From positions 124,001 to 188,000 of the forward strand of contig JAFQHV010000011.1 of the NCBI GenBank assembly GCA_017397835.1: DNA of 64,000 bases. Reading direction: 5' to 3'. The notes under the pieces are model-generated. The model saw only the letters and a list, made by a program, of their open reading frames with translations. It ran no database searches and was not told the DNA's origin. The position numbers and the translations under genes were made by a program. Every line of letters starts with the position of its first letter. Position 1 is the first letter of the stretch. Of the stretch, positions 8,892 to 16,932 are shown piece by piece. Source of the DNA: Oscillospiraceae bacterium. Its GTDB lineage: Bacteria > Bacillota > Clostridia > Oscillospirales > Oscillospiraceae.

Positions 8892-9827
8892 ATGGACATC
8901 ATCGTACAATTCCTGCTTTTGGCCCTCGGCTTCGTCATGCTGGTCAAGGGCGCCGACTGGTTCGTGGAGGGTTCCTCCGGCATTGCCGACCGCTTCGGCA
9001 TCCCCCAGTTGGTCATCGGTCTGACCATCGTGGCCATGGGCACCAGCGCGCCGGAGGCCGCCGTCAGCATCACCGCCGCCCTGAAGGGCACCGCCGACAT
9101 CGCCATCGGCAACGTGGTGGGCAGCAATATTATGAATGTCCTGATCATTTTGGGTCTGGCCGCCGCCATCACCCCCATCGCCGTGGCCAAGTCCACGGTG
9201 CGGTACGAGATCCCCTTCATGCTGGTCATCACCCTGCTGCTGATGGGCATGGGTTATATGGGCGGCACCGTCAACCTGTGGGAGGGCATCGTGCTGTGGG
9301 TGCTCTTCATTGCCTACCTGCTGTATATGCTGTGGCTGGCCAAGACCGGTCAGGCGGAGTCGGAAAAAATCGAAGTCAAGGGCTCCGTATGGAAGATGCT
9401 ACTCATGGTGGTCGTCGGTCTTGCCCTTATCGTACTCGGCAGCGACGTCACCGTGGACGCCGCCACCAAACTGGCCAAGGCTTTCGGCGTCAGTGACCGC
9501 TTCATCGGCCTGACCATCGTGGCCCTGGGCACCTCCCTGCCCGAGCTGTTCACCTCCGTTTCCGCCGCCCGCAAGGGCAAGGCGGATATCGCCATCGGCA
9601 ACATCGTGGGCAGCAATATCTTCAACATCCTGTTCGTCATCGGCTCCTCCGCCCTCATCATCCCCGTCACCTTCGTTTCCGGTTTCCTGGTCGACGGTCT
9701 GGTTGCCGTGGCAGCCGGCGTGCTGCTGTGGCTGTTCTGCTTCCGCAAGCGGAAGCTGGCCCGCGCCGGCGGCATCACCATGCTGGCAGCTTACGCGGCC
9801 TATTTCGTCTATCTGCTCTGCGCGTGA
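8892..9827 (+). CDS. Calcium/sodium antiporter (CaCA family)
   Basis: An inner-membrane exchanger of 311 residues with about ten hydrophobic helices. The two inverted alpha repeats are clear: GTSAPEAAVSI with GNVVGSNIMN in the first half, and GTSLPELFTSV with GNIVGSNIFN in the second. The paired acidic residues (APE, LPE) coordinate the cation in known structures. The family moves Ca2+ against Na+ or H+. The gene ends its transcript; a strong terminator follows. Confidence 0.93.
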   Translation: MDIIVQFLLLALGFVMLVKGADWFVEGSSGIADRFGIPQLVIGLTIVAMGTSAPEAAVSITAALKGTADIAIGNVVGSNIMNVLIILGLAAAITPIAVAKSTVRYEIPFMLVITLLLMGMGYMGGTVNLWEGIVLWVLFIAYLLYMLWLAKTGQAESEKIEVKGSVWKMLLMVVVGLALIVLGSDVTVDAATKLAKAFGVSDRFIGLTIVALGTSLPELFTSVSAARKGKADIAIGNIVGSNIFNILFVIGSSALIIPVTFVSGFLVDGLVAVAAGVLLWLFCFRKRKLARAGGITMLAAYAAYFVYLLCA

Positions 9828-9835
9828 TCCGTACA

Positions 9836-9870
9836 GGGGGTACGGCCCGGATGGGCCGTACCCCTTTTTT
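9836..9870 (+). terminator. Terminator after the exchanger gene
   Basis: A perfect 12-bp stem (9837-9848 with 9853-9864) and a GGAT loop, followed by TTTTTT. Confidence 0.92.
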
Positions 9871-9893
9871 ATCCTCTTTTCAGCATTTTTCTC

Positions 9894-9922
9894 TTGTTAT
9901 CTTGGTCGAATTATGGTATCCT
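9894..9922 (+). promoter_or_regulatory. Promoter of the NSS transporter gene
   Basis: -35 TTGTTA (9894-9899), a 17-base spacer and an extended -10 TGG TATCCT (9917-9922), about 60 bases ahead of the start codon. Confidence 0.6.
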
Positions 9923-9982
9923 TTCTAACAGTGTGTGCGCATTCGCGCATCAACCCCCTAAAGAAATGGCAGGTATCCGACT

Positions 9983-11332
9983 ATGAGCAATAACAGAAGC
10001 AGTTTCTCCGGCCGCATCGGCTTCGTGCTGGCCGCGGCGGGCAGCGCGGTGGGCCTTGGCAACCTGTGGCGCTTCCCCTATCTGGCCGCGTCCCACGGCG
10101 GCGGCATTTTCATTCTGTGCTATATTATCCTCGCTCTGACCTTCGGCTTCGCCCTGATGACCACCGAGATCGCCATCGGCCGCAAGACCGGTCTGAGCTG
10201 CATCGGCGCCTATCAGGCTTTGAGCCGCAAGTTCACGTTTCTGGGCTACGTGGCGTGGCTGGTGCCCATCATCATCCTGCCCTACTACTCCGTCATCGGC
10301 GGCTGGGTATGCAAGTACATCAGCGTTTACCTCACCGGACAGGCTCAGGCTGCTGCCGCTGACGGCGGCGCTTTCTTCGGCACGTTTATCTCTTCCCCCG
10401 GCGAGCCTCTCGGCTGGTTCTGCCTGTTCCTTGCTCTGACCTCGGTGGCCGTGCTGCTGGGCGTGGAAAAGGGTGTGGAAAAGGTCAGCAAGTGGATGAT
10501 GCCCATCCTCATCGTGCTGATCATCGGCATCTGTGCCTATGCCTTGACCATGGACGGCGCGCTGGAGGGTTTGAAGTACTATCTGGTCCCCGACTTTTCC
10601 AAGTTCTCCCTGTCCACCATCACCGCCGCCATGGGACAGCTGTTCTACTCCATGAGCCTCGCCATGGGCATCATGGTCACCTACGGCTCCTACACCCGCA
10701 AGGATATCAGCCTGGTCAAGTCCGTCAATCAGATCGAGCTGTTTGATACCGGCGTGGCCATGCTGGCCGGACTGGTGATCATCCCCACCGTTTTCGCGTT
10801 CCAGGGCGAGGCGGGTCTGTCCGCCGCCGGTCCCGGTTTGATGTTCCAATCTCTGCCCATGATCTTCGCCGAAATGCCCGGCGGCCAGTTTGTGGGACTC
10901 GCTTTCTTCGTTTTGGTGCTGCTGGCCGCCCTGACCAGTTCCATCTCCCTGATGGAAACCATCGTGTCCATGTTCATGGATAAGCTGAAACTGGGCCGCA
11001 GGGCCGCCGGTGTGCTGGTGCTGGCTGTCAGCCTCGTCATGGGTATTCCCTCCTCTTTGGGCAACGGTGTGTGGAGTCACATCACCTTGCTGGGCCGCGA
11101 CTTCCTGTCCTTCTTTGACTTTGTCAGCAACAACATCATCATGCCCGTGGTGGCCCTGCTGACCTGTATCCTGATCGGCTGGGTCATTGGCACCAAGACC
11201 GTCACCGACGAGGTCACCCGCAACGGCGAGGCGTTCGGCCGCAAGCGTCTGTACGAGATCATGATCAAGTATTTCGCCCCCGTCTTCCTGATCGTCATCC
11301 TGTTGGAAGGCATCGGCGTTCTTAAGGTATAA
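9983..11332 (+). CDS. Sodium-dependent transporter, neurotransmitter:sodium symporter (NSS/SNF) family
   Basis: A 449-residue polytopic membrane protein that opens with the NSS signature GFVLAAAGSAVGLGNLWRFPY, the helix-1 segment binding substrate and sodium in LeuT. About eleven or twelve hydrophobic helices follow, matching the short bacterial MhsT/TnaT-like group. By family it takes up amino acids with Na+; the specific substrate is not evident. The ribosome site (GGCAGGT) is only moderate. It has its own promoter and is followed by a hairpin. Confidence 0.93.
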   Translation: MSNNRSSFSGRIGFVLAAAGSAVGLGNLWRFPYLAASHGGGIFILCYIILALTFGFALMTTEIAIGRKTGLSCIGAYQALSRKFTFLGYVAWLVPIIILPYYSVIGGWVCKYISVYLTGQAQAAAADGGAFFGTFISSPGEPLGWFCLFLALTSVAVLLGVEKGVEKVSKWMMPILIVLIIGICAYALTMDGALEGLKYYLVPDFSKFSLSTITAAMGQLFYSMSLAMGIMVTYGSYTRKDISLVKSVNQIELFDTGVAMLAGLVIIPTVFAFQGEAGLSAAGPGLMFQSLPMIFAEMPGGQFVGLAFFVLVLLAALTSSISLMETIVSMFMDKLKLGRRAAGVLVLAVSLVMGIPSSLGNGVWSHITLLGRDFLSFFDFVSNNIIMPVVALLTCILIGWVIGTKTVTDEVTRNGEAFGRKRLYEIMIKYFAPVFLIVILLEGIGVLKV

Positions 11333-11339
11333 GCCATAC

Positions 11340-11372
11340 AAACCCGCAGGCCGCACACCGGTCTGCGGGTTT
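11340..11372 (+). terminator. Hairpin between the NSS and MATE genes
   Basis: A 10-bp stem (AAACCCGCAG with CTGCGGGTTT) with an inner extension, ending in only a few T. It is probably a partial or leaky terminator, so the MATE gene may be read from upstream. Confidence 0.6.
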
Positions 11373-11397
11373 CACGCACAAAGAAAGGCGGTGCCCT

Positions 11398-12756
11398 ATG
11401 GCCGCAAAGTATCGTGAAGTGGATATGCTGGGCGGCTCCCTGCCCCGGAACCTGATGCGTTTTGTCCTGCCGCTGATGCTGGCGGGTATGCTGCAGCAGG
11501 CATTCAACACCGCCGACGTCATCGTGGTCGGCAAGTTCGTGGGTGACATCGCTTTGGCCGCCGTCAGCTCCAACGGAGCTCTGATCGGCCTGCTGGTCAA
11601 CGTGTTCGTCTGCCTGTCCATCGGCCTGAACGCCGACGTGGCCAACGCCATTGGACGGGGTGACCGCCGGCGGGTGGAGGAGTCCCTCCACACCGGTCTG
11701 CTGCTGGGTCTGCTGGGCGGTGTGGCACTGGCCGCGTTCGGTTGGTTTGCCGCGCCCGTGCTGCTGCGGTGGACCGGCACGCCAGACTCCGTATTTGATC
11801 AGGCGGTACTGTACCTGCGGGTCTATTTGCTGGGCGCCCCGGCCGCGCTCGTGTACAACTTCGGCGCCGCCGCTCTGCGCGGCAGCGGCGACACTCGCCG
11901 GCCTTTGAACTTTTTGACCATTTCCGGCGTGGCCAATGTAGCTCTGAATCTGTTTTTTGTCACTGTCCTGCACTGGGGCGTGGCCGGTGTCGCTGCCGCC
12001 ACCTCCATCTCGCAGCTGGTGTCCGCTGCCCTGGTGCTGCGCTGTCTGGCGCAAGAAACCGACCTGCTGCACTTTGACCCCCGGCGGCTCCGTATCGTCC
12101 CGGCCAGTTTGGGCCGCATCTGCGCCGTCGGTGTCCCCGCCGCCTGTCAGGGCGTTGTGGTTTCCCTGTCCAACACCATCATCCAGTCCTCGGTCAACTC
12201 GCTGGGCGAGGTGTTCATGGCCGCCTCCGGAGCCGCGTCCAACATTGAGAACTTCGTCTGGATCGCCATGAATACGTTCCATCAGGCCGCCATCACCTTC
12301 GTCAGCGCCGCCCGGGGCGCCGGCCAACTGCGCCGAACGGATAAGATCGTGCGCTGGAACATCCTGCTGGTCTGCGCCTTCGGTCTGTCCATCGGCGCTC
12401 TGGCCACCCTGTTCGGCCCGTGGCTGCTCTCCATGTTTACCGACACCCCGGAAGCCTTGTCTCAGGGTCACGTCCGCCTTGCCATCGTGTGCCTGCCCTA
12501 CTTCATCTACGGCATGACCGACGTGCTCACCGGCGCTCTGCGCGGTCTGGGCAGCTCCATCGCGCCTATGCTGGTGACCATTCTGGGTATGTGCGGCCTG
12601 CGCTTCGTGTGGTGCACCGCCATTTTCCCTCTGCACCGCACCGGCCCCATGCTGATGATCTGCTATCCCATTACCTGGGTCATTGCGCTGACAGCCCTTC
12701 TGATTTGCTATTCCATCGTCCGCCGCCGTGTATATCGGCGCGAAGGCGTGCTGTAA
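11398..12756 (+). CDS. MATE family efflux transporter
   Basis: A 452-residue membrane protein with the twelve-helix MATE plan and internal twofold similarity. The N-terminal segment reads LPRNLMRFVLPLMLAGMLQQ, followed by FNTADVIVVGKFVG, a typical first-helix region. The family exports drugs or metabolites in exchange for Na+ or H+; the substrate is unknown. The ribosome site AAAGGCGG precedes the ATG. A bidirectional terminator separates it from the convergent radical SAM gene. Confidence 0.92.
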   Translation: MAAKYREVDMLGGSLPRNLMRFVLPLMLAGMLQQAFNTADVIVVGKFVGDIALAAVSSNGALIGLLVNVFVCLSIGLNADVANAIGRGDRRRVEESLHTGLLLGLLGGVALAAFGWFAAPVLLRWTGTPDSVFDQAVLYLRVYLLGAPAALVYNFGAAALRGSGDTRRPLNFLTISGVANVALNLFFVTVLHWGVAGVAAATSISQLVSAALVLRCLAQETDLLHFDPRRLRIVPASLGRICAVGVPAACQGVVVSLSNTIIQSSVNSLGEVFMAASGAASNIENFVWIAMNTFHQAAITFVSAARGAGQLRRTDKIVRWNILLVCAFGLSIGALATLFGPWLLSMFTDTPEALSQGHVRLAIVCLPYFIYGMTDVLTGALRGLGSSIAPMLVTILGMCGLRFVWCTAIFPLHRTGPMLMICYPITWVIALTALLICYSIVRRRVYRREGVL

Positions 12757-12757
12757 G

Positions 12758-12797
12758 CAAAAAACACCCTGTGCATTCTTGCACAGGGTGTTTTTTC
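12758..12797. terminator. Bidirectional terminator between the MATE and radical SAM genes
   Basis: A perfect 16-bp stem flanking an ATTCTT loop, with an A run on the left and a T run on the right, so it can stop transcription on both strands. Confidence 0.92.
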
Positions 12798-12799
12798 GC

Positions 12800-14551
12800 T
12801 TAGTTTTTCAGCATCATCACGCTGAACTTTCCGGCCTTTTTCTGCAGCAGGAGCGTCGACGTTCCCTCCCGGAACTCCGCAAGCGGACGGCGCTGCTTCA
12901 GATCCGTATAGCAGAAGTCATATTCATTTATGACCGTGCAATCTTCTTTCGCCCGGAACACGGTATTCCGGTCAAACTCAAACTTCACCAGTGCCTTCAG
13001 CTGTTTCACCTCAGGCCGTTCCAGCCGGTCCAGCATATTGTACAGCAGCTGCTGGGGGCGATAACGGGCCCAGTGACTTGCAACCTCTATCCCATTCGTA
13101 AACGCTTCCGGGTTGGCATCAAAGAAAGCACGCACCAGTGCCGCCGTATCGCCGCCGAAGGCCTTCCGAATATACGGGCGTGACAGAGAAAAGGTCTTTA
13201 AGGTATGGATAAAATAGCGCAGGTATTGGTACCGCTCCCCCAATTCGTTTTCAACGTGGTAATAATAAGGAAACAGCGCCTTGTGCCCGGAAATCGCATC
13301 CAGCTCATTCTCATAACCGTAAATACTCCGATTCAGAACATCCAGCGCCGGGTTCAGCTTCAGCTGTTGGAAGAATTGCTGTGTCATCACGGTCGTGGGG
13401 TTGAATCGGCAGAAATTCATGCTTGCATCATAGATCCCGGCATCTAAAAGGTCCAGGGCCAGCTCCAGCGTATCAACCAGTTCCTGCTCCGTTTCATCGG
13501 GGAACCCGTGTATGAAAAAGGCGATGGTTTCGATCCCCTGTTCCACCAAAAAACGAACATTTTCCCTGACCATATCCAGCTTCAGGTTTTTATTGATCAA
13601 TTTCTGCATCCGCTGGGAGCCGGTTTCGATGCCCATCTCAATGCGGGTCAAACCCGCCCGTTTCATTTTAAGGATCAGATCCCGGTCAATGCGGTCTACA
13701 CGCGTAGCACATTTCCAGGTTATGTCCAGTCCCTCGTCGATGATACGATCGCAGATTTCTTCGACCAGCTCCATGTTGACGGTAAATGCATCGTGGCTGA
13801 ACCAAAAGCTTCTGATGCCGAATTTTTGATAGAAGAAACGAATGTCCTCCATGATGCGTTCGGAGGATTTCATCCGGTACGTCCGCCGCCAAAACGTACT
13901 GGAGCAGCAGAACGTACACCGGTAAGGGCACCCTCTGCCCGCATCAATGGGCATGAAAAAGGTCGGGGAGGACCAGCTTCTCTCCTTGGCCGGATAATGC
14001 TTTCGATAAAGTCTGTCATCCCAGTGGGGCAGCGCGTTCAAATCGCACAGGGGGTGTTCCAGTTCGTTGTGCACGACCACTCCACCGTCACGATAATACA
14101 GTCCCGGAATTTGATCCAGTCCGGCACCGCCGTTTCTCAGCAGCGCCGTGAAAAACGGCACCACCGTCATCTCCCCCTCGCCGGTGCAGATCGCATCGAC
14201 AAACGGCATGGCCTGCATGGTTTCCCGGGCCGTGGCCGAGGGCTGCGGTCCGCCCAGGATTACGTGTATGTCTTTTCGCACCGCCTTAAGCTGCCGGGCA
14301 ATGCGCAGCACAATATGGTATTCGGGCCACAGGGAGTAAAAGCAAACCGCCTTGGGCGCCGTCTGCACGATGCTTTGCACTGCGTTTTGCACAAACGTAA
14401 CGTAATCGCCCTTGAACCCCTCTATTTGGCAAAAGCGGAGTATGTCCACGTCAAAGCCGGCTTGCAGCAGCATCGTTCCCAGCAGCAGCTGGCCATTGAC
14501 TTCACTTCGCAGTTCCATACTTTCCTGTGCGTTTACGAACAAGATATCCAT
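12800..14551 (-). CDS. B12-binding-domain radical SAM protein, function unknown
   Basis: 583 residues. The first ~160 residues form a Rossmann-like cobalamin-binding domain (VNAQESMELRSEVNGQLLLG; VILGGPQPSATARE; ICTGEGE). The radical SAM core follows, with C208, C212 and C215 in GRGCPYRCTFC ligating the 4Fe-4S cluster. The overall plan matches class B (BchE/methylthiotransferase-like) enzymes, which include C-, P- and S-methylases and ring-forming enzymes. About 200 C-terminal residues have no recognised domain. No biosynthetic partner lies next to it. The start follows GGGGGG and an independent promoter. Confidence 0.85.
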   Translation of the reverse strand: MDILFVNAQESMELRSEVNGQLLLGTMLLQAGFDVDILRFCQIEGFKGDYVTFVQNAVQSIVQTAPKAVCFYSLWPEYHIVLRIARQLKAVRKDIHVILGGPQPSATARETMQAMPFVDAICTGEGEMTVVPFFTALLRNGGAGLDQIPGLYYRDGGVVVHNELEHPLCDLNALPHWDDRLYRKHYPAKERSWSSPTFFMPIDAGRGCPYRCTFCCSSTFWRRTYRMKSSERIMEDIRFFYQKFGIRSFWFSHDAFTVNMELVEEICDRIIDEGLDITWKCATRVDRIDRDLILKMKRAGLTRIEMGIETGSQRMQKLINKNLKLDMVRENVRFLVEQGIETIAFFIHGFPDETEQELVDTLELALDLLDAGIYDASMNFCRFNPTTVMTQQFFQQLKLNPALDVLNRSIYGYENELDAISGHKALFPYYYHVENELGERYQYLRYFIHTLKTFSLSRPYIRKAFGGDTAALVRAFFDANPEAFTNGIEVASHWARYRPQQLLYNMLDRLERPEVKQLKALVKFEFDRNTVFRAKEDCTVINEYDFCYTDLKQRRPLAEFREGTSTLLLQKKAGKFSVMMLKN

Positions 14552-14577
14552 ACGATACCCCCCATTCTGTCACAAAA

Positions 14578-14606
14578 AGTGTACCACAATGTCCAATTCC
14601 TTGCAA
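14578..14606 (-). promoter_or_regulatory. Promoter of the radical SAM gene
   Basis: On the minus strand: -35 TTGCAA (14601-14606), a 17-base spacer and an extended -10 TGG TACACT (14578-14583). Confidence 0.6.
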
Positions 14607-14623
14607 CCCCCGCATATCAAGCA

Positions 14624-14662
14624 GAAAAAACGTCCCTGCACGAAATTCGTGCAGGGACGTTT
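14624..14662 (-). terminator. Terminator of rpiB
   Basis: A long perfect stem (ACGTCCCTGCACGAA with its complement) is followed on the minus strand by TTTTTT. It also isolates the downstream radical SAM promoter. Confidence 0.92.
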
Positions 14663-14679
14663 ATCCGTCGGAAAACCGA

Positions 14680-15117
14680 TCATTTTTCCAGGGCCGCGAT
14701 TCCGTCCACGCGGCGCTGATGGCGGCCGCCCTCAAACTCGGTGGTCAGGAACACGTCCACCAGCCGCTCGGCCATGTTGGGGCCGGTCATGCCCGCGCCC
14801 ATAGCCAACATATTGGCGTTATTGTGGCGGCGGGTCATTTCGGCAGACAGAGGCTCGGAACACAGAGCGCAGCGGATGCCGCGGATTTTATTGGCGCTGA
14901 TGGAGATCCCGATGCCGCTGGTGCAAATAACGATGCCGCGTTCGCACTCGCCGCTGGCAACGGCCCGGGCGGCAGCGCCGCCGAACTCGGGGTAGTCGCA
15001 GCTGTCCAAGCTGTGGCAGCCGCAGTCCACGATCTCGTGGCCCTTGTCGGTCAGGTACTTTTTGATGTGCTCCTTCAGCAGGTAGCCGCCGTGGTCACAA
15101 CCCATAGAAATCTTCAT
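14680..15117 (-). CDS. rpiB: RpiB/LacA/LacB family sugar-phosphate isomerase
   Basis: 145 residues; the N-terminus MKISMGCDHGGYLLKEHI and the motif ICTSGIGISISANK define the family. The cysteine in ICTSG is the base that moves the proton between C1 and C2. RpiB interconverts ribose-5-phosphate and ribulose-5-phosphate; a few relatives act on allose- or galactose-phosphates. The start follows AAGGAGG. It lies 19 bases after the PHP phosphatase gene and ends in a strong terminator, so the two form an operon. Confidence 0.92.
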   Translation of the reverse strand: MKISMGCDHGGYLLKEHIKKYLTDKGHEIVDCGCHSLDSCDYPEFGGAAARAVASGECERGIVICTSGIGISISANKIRGIRCALCSEPLSAEMTRRHNNANMLAMGAGMTGPNMAERLVDVFLTTEFEGGRHQRRVDGIAALEK

Positions 15118-15136
15118 AGTAAAATCCTCCTTAAAA

Positions 15137-15940
15137 TTAAAGCGGTATGAATTCCGGCTTGCGCCGGCGATATACGGTGTAATAGCGGAAGCCCAGTTCC
15201 TTCAAAAACCGTGCCGCCCCTTCAATGCCCTTGCCGATGTCTTCCGGCACATGGGAATCCGACCCAAGGGTGACGATCTCGCCCCCCAGGCGGCGATACA
15301 TCTGCAAAATGGGACGATACACCTCCAGCACCTTGCCCCGGTTGGTGTTGACCTCCATGCCGGCACCACGTTGGATGAGATTTTTCAAAATAACCTCAAT
15401 TCGGTCATAGTAGCGCTCCAGGGTAATGTGGTTGCCGTCCCGGGCGTTCATGTAGCGCAGGGTGTAGGGAATATGAGCCAGTATGTCGATAAAGTCCAGC
15501 TGCGAAATAGCCAGCAACTCATCAAAATAATCGTCCAGAGCCTTGTGGCAGGTCTCCTCATCAGCGTAGTGCCACAGGATAAAGTCCTGCCGGTCGTAGC
15601 GCCGGCTCATATTATGGGCCGAACCCACCACCATGTCAAGGGACACCTGACCCAGCAAATTGCGAACCCGCGGTTCAAATTGATGAGCCACATTGATCTC
15701 GCCACCTATACACAGCTCCACATCCTTGGGGCCATGCTCCTGCCAGTAGCGGTGTTGGGCCAAGAGTGGCGACCAGTCCCAGTCATCCCACAGCACTCCG
15801 TCCCGGCTGATCAAATCCAGATGGTCGGTGGTACAGACCATGGACAGCCCCATCCGGGCCGCCTGTTCCAGAACCTGTCCCAAATCGGCGTCGCTATCCT
15901 GAGAGCAGCATGTGTGGTTGTGGCAATCGGCTAAAAACAT
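15137..15940 (-). CDS. PHP-domain phosphatase, histidinol-phosphatase-like (HisJ type)
   Basis: 267 residues of a PHP metal-dependent phosphoesterase. The metal-binding motifs are DCHNHTCCSQDSDA at the N-terminus, CTTDHLD near residue 38, GGEIN near 79, a central HNMS and the C-terminal GSDSH. Length and layout fit HisJ-type histidinol-phosphatases, but no other his gene is nearby, so another small phosphate ester is possible. It has its own promoter and ribosome site (AAGGGGGGAG) and precedes rpiB. Confidence 0.8.
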   Translation of the reverse strand: MFLADCHNHTCCSQDSDADLGQVLEQAARMGLSMVCTTDHLDLISRDGVLWDDWDWSPLLAQHRYWQEHGPKDVELCIGGEINVAHQFEPRVRNLLGQVSLDMVVGSAHNMSRRYDRQDFILWHYADEETCHKALDDYFDELLAISQLDFIDILAHIPYTLRYMNARDGNHITLERYYDRIEVILKNLIQRGAGMEVNTNRGKVLEVYRPILQMYRRLGGEIVTLGSDSHVPEDIGKGIEGAARFLKELGFRYYTVYRRRKPEFIPL

Positions 15941-15969
15941 ACGCTCCCCCCTTTTCTTTGACCTTGGAT

Positions 15970-15998
15970 ATTGTATGCCCTTTTGTTTCGTTTTGCAA
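15970..15998 (-). promoter_or_regulatory. Promoter of the PHP phosphatase-rpiB operon
   Basis: On the minus strand: -35 TTGCAA (15993-15998), a 17-base spacer and -10 TACAAT (15970-15975), about 30 bases before the start codon. Confidence 0.65.
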
Positions 15999-16024
15999 GA
16001 TGAAATATCCGCCGTTTTGCTTTT

Positions 16025-16804
16025 TTAGCGCATTTCTTTTCGGTACGCTCCGGGGGTTTTCCCGGTAACAGCCTTGAACTGGCGGATAAAGTGGTACTGG
16101 TCGTTGTACCCCAGCTTCTCCGCCACCTCCGGCAGAGCCGGCTGCTCATCGGCCAAAAGCAGAGACTGAGCATAACGGATCTTGGCCGCAATGGCGTCCT
16201 GCAGGGGCGAGGTGGCAAACTGCGCCTTATACAAGGCGTGAAAGCGGGATGGACTGAGGGAGGCAAGCTGCGCCATTTCCGCAACGGTCCACCTTGTTTC
16301 CGGCCGGGACAAAACGGTTTCCCGGACAGCGCGCATTTTCTCCCGAATTGGGCGTGAAACCGGAATTTCCGGGTGATCCGCATACAGCGCCCGGTGGAAG
16401 CGAATGACAAACTCCGACAGATAGCCATCCATCAGCTCCTGCTTGTAGGGGTTATCGGAATAGAATTCCCGCTCCAGCTTTTGAAACAGCTCCGAAATAA
16501 AGGACGTGTCCCGCGGATATAGCAGAGTGTTCTCCGGGATGTGATGTTGTTCCAGCAGCCGGGCAAATTCCGGCCCCGGGTGCATCCAGTTGTTGATGAG
16601 CGCTTGGGGCGAGTGGTACCACTGGGGTTCGCTGACTGCGTAAAAAATACAGGCCCCGGGCTGCGTCTCCACATATTCCCCGCCCACCAGGATCCGCACC
16701 GGCACAAAGAAGTGCACAAAGGTACAACAAGGCAGCCCCTGCGGACGCGACAGGGTAAACCCCGCCTTCTCCGGCCAGTCGTGTCGAACACTGTCCAAAA
16801 ACAT
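16025..16804 (-). CDS. AraC family transcriptional regulator
   Basis: 259 residues. The N-terminal half is a cupin-like sensor domain. The C-terminal ~100 residues hold two helix-turn-helix motifs, the first around TVAEMAQLASLSPSRFHALY and the second around LPEVAEKLGYNDQYHFIRQF, with the family end motif TGKTPGAYRK. It is divergent from a GH2 glycosidase gene across a 128-base gap containing two palindromes, so it very likely controls that gene and perhaps itself. The start follows GGGGGTG. Confidence 0.92.
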   Translation of the reverse strand: MFLDSVRHDWPEKAGFTLSRPQGLPCCTFVHFFVPVRILVGGEYVETQPGACIFYAVSEPQWYHSPQALINNWMHPGPEFARLLEQHHIPENTLLYPRDTSFISELFQKLEREFYSDNPYKQELMDGYLSEFVIRFHRALYADHPEIPVSRPIREKMRAVRETVLSRPETRWTVAEMAQLASLSPSRFHALYKAQFATSPLQDAIAAKIRYAQSLLLADEQPALPEVAEKLGYNDQYHFIRQFKAVTGKTPGAYRKEMR

Positions 16805-16823
16805 CTTTCATCACCCCCGCACC

Positions 16824-16851
16824 ATTATAGCAGGCCAGTAGGATATGTCAA
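16824..16851 (-). promoter_or_regulatory. Promoter of the AraC regulator gene
   Basis: On the minus strand: perfect -35 TTGACA (16846-16851), a 16-base spacer and perfect -10 TATAAT (16824-16829). Confidence 0.8.
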
Positions 16852-16861
16852 TTATTTAATG

Positions 16862-16917
16862 GAAATGACCATTTCTTTTTTGCCGTTCAACCGCTACGAT
16901 TAGGTCGAATAACCTAA
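16862..16917. promoter_or_regulatory. Two palindromes upstream of the GH2 gene, candidate operators
   Basis: GAAATG-AC-CATTTC (16862-16875) and TTAGGT-CGAATA-ACCTAA (16900-16917) are perfect 6-bp inverted repeats. The second ends only a few bases before the GH2 ribosome site. Both lie between the divergent AraC and GH2 genes and could bind a regulator. No clear -35/-10 pair for GH2 was found, which would fit an activator-dependent promoter. Confidence 0.4.
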
Positions 16918-16932
16918 AATGAGGTGTGTTTT

